A DNA stretch of 6,346 bases from an uncultured Lactobacillus sp. (GTDB lineage: Bacteria; Bacillota; Bacilli; Lactobacillales; Lactobacillaceae). The notes under the pieces were generated by a model. It was not told the DNA's origin. It did not search any database and saw only the letters and a list, made by a program, of their open reading frames with translations. Location of the stretch: the NCBI GenBank assembly GCA_947252915.1, contig CAMXWI010000052.1, positions 1-6,346 on the forward strand, given 5' to 3'. The translations under genes were made by a program, and so were the position numbers. This document shows, piece after piece, positions 5,731 through 6,346 of this stretch (its first letter is position 1; the number at the start of each line of letters is the position of its first letter).

Positions 5731-6342
5731 CTACTTGCTTTCGTTAATTAATTGCCGAATGGTTTGCATCTGAACGTCACACGAGGTGAGCTGATCTGCA
5801 CACCGTTTTAATTCTTTCCCAATCCGTGCGGCGTTTTGAATATTATGTTTGTATTTCATTTCATGCTCAAGACTGGCCCAGGAATCCATCGCAATGGTGC
5901 GGAGCTGAATCTCTGCGAAAAAGTGACCGGGAACTTGACCATCAATATCTTGGTATGGAGTCGTGAGATCCAAAATGACGTGATAGCTACGGTAGCCATT
6001 CGGATTTGCGTTAGTAATATAATCTTTTTCTTTCACAATTGAGCACCAATCTGCTTTGCGCAGAAGGCTAAGGCAGTGGTCAATATCATCAATGAAGTTG
6101 CAGACAATTCTGACCCCAATTGCATCTTTACACTTACGCAGGGCGGAAGTAGTGGTAACGGGGTAACCTTTACGTTGGCATTTTTCTGCCATGCTGGCGG
6201 GTGTTTTAATCCGGCTAATCAGATGTTCGTAAAGTTTAGGTTGATGAAGGTCGATCGCCTGTTGATTTAATTGTTGAATCTTGGCGAGAAGGTCCTCCAT
6301 GACTTGATTGAGTGTATCTTCATAATCACCATAAATATTCAT
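5731..6342 (-). CDS. relP: Small alarmone synthetase (GTP pyrophosphokinase), RelP class, first gene of the relPRS-type operon
   Basis: A 203-aa single-domain synthetase that moves pyrophosphate from ATP to GDP or GTP to make (p)ppGpp, the stringent-response alarmone. It lacks the HD hydrolase and the ACT/TGS regions of long Rel proteins. Visible synthetase motifs: SRIKTP (R44, K46, ATP side), KDAIGVRIV (D73, R78), KDYITNANPNGYRSYH (106-121, GTP-binding loop), and AEIQLRTIAMDSWASLEH (143-160) with likely catalytic E144. EHLISRIK and the AEIQLRT block look closer to Bacillus YwaC/RelP than to YjbM/RelQ, which argues against RelQ-style allosteric activation by pppGpp; this comparison is from memory. 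It has seven cysteines (55, 71, 81, 90, 100, 181, 188), many for this size. The ATG at 6342 gives a plausible N-terminus, but only 4 bases lie beyond it, so ribosome binding site, promoter and a possible longer start are out of view. Its TAG stop is 12 nt before the regulator ATG. Confidence 0.9.
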   Translation of the reverse strand: MNIYGDYEDTLNQVMEDLLAKIQQLNQQAIDLHQPKLYEHLISRIKTPASMAEKCQRKGYPVTTTSALRKCKDAIGVRIVCNFIDDIDHCLSLLRKADWCSIVKEKDYITNANPNGYRSYHVILDLTTPYQDIDGQVPGHFFAEIQLRTIAMDSWASLEHEMKYKHNIQNAARIGKELKRCADQLTSCDVQMQTIRQLINESK

Positions 6343-6346
6343 ATAC

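Noticed and set aside
5836..6270. Short + strand open frames opposite relP
   Set aside because: They lie antisense to conserved synthetase motifs and have no recognisable protein features.
5731..6342. Long bifunctional Rel/SpoT protein cut by the window edge
   Set aside because: The frame has a plausible N-terminus for a single-domain synthetase at 6342 and ends right after the synthetase domain, with no TGS or ACT regions.
5731..6342. RelQ (YjbM) class instead of RelP
   Set aside because: The EHLISRIK and AEIQLRTIAMDSWASLEH blocks look closer to YwaC/RelP as recalled, and the linked two-component system fits relPRS; a tree would be needed for certainty.

Overview
The window fits a low-to-mid GC Gram-positive bacterium of the Lactobacillaceae. 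The evidence is strong AGGAGG-type Shine-Dalgarno sites, a lipoteichoic acid synthase, a type I (CoaA) pantothenate kinase, and a small alarmone synthetase linked to a two-component system. A genus cannot be fixed from the sequence alone; Limosilactobacillus or a relative is a guess. There are six genes, no gap over 300 bases without a gene, and no sign of mobile DNA, CRISPR or RNA genes.

Layout from left to right: (1) ltaS on the + strand, a five-TM polyglycerolphosphate lipoteichoic acid synthase with a full catalytic set. (2) A strong bidirectional terminator shared with (3) a GNAT acetyltransferase on the - strand that starts with GTG. (4) A 122-bp divergent intergenic region with a promoter candidate for each direction. 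(5) coaA on the + strand, the first and controlling step of coenzyme A synthesis. (6) A second bidirectional terminator in which the stop codons of both converging genes are embedded. (7) A tight three-gene operon on the - strand, read from the right edge leftward: small alarmone synthetase, then OmpR-type response regulator, then membrane histidine kinase.

The last block is the main point of interest. Its order and content match the relPRS operon described in Streptococcus mutans, where a small (p)ppGpp synthetase (RelP) is co-transcribed with its own two-component system (RelRS). The gene gaps are only 12 and 15 nt and each holds a good ribosome binding site, so the three genes are almost certainly made together. 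The likely logic is that an envelope or extracellular signal read by the kinase feeds, through the regulator, into control of (p)ppGpp production. Odd features suggest what the system may sense: the kinase's extracellular region has a very basic, acid-free stretch, and RelP holds seven of the nine cysteines encoded in the whole window. The regulator also lacks the usual RGxGY wing of OmpR-type DNA-binding domains. The operon promoter, and the RelP ribosome binding site, lie beyond the right edge.
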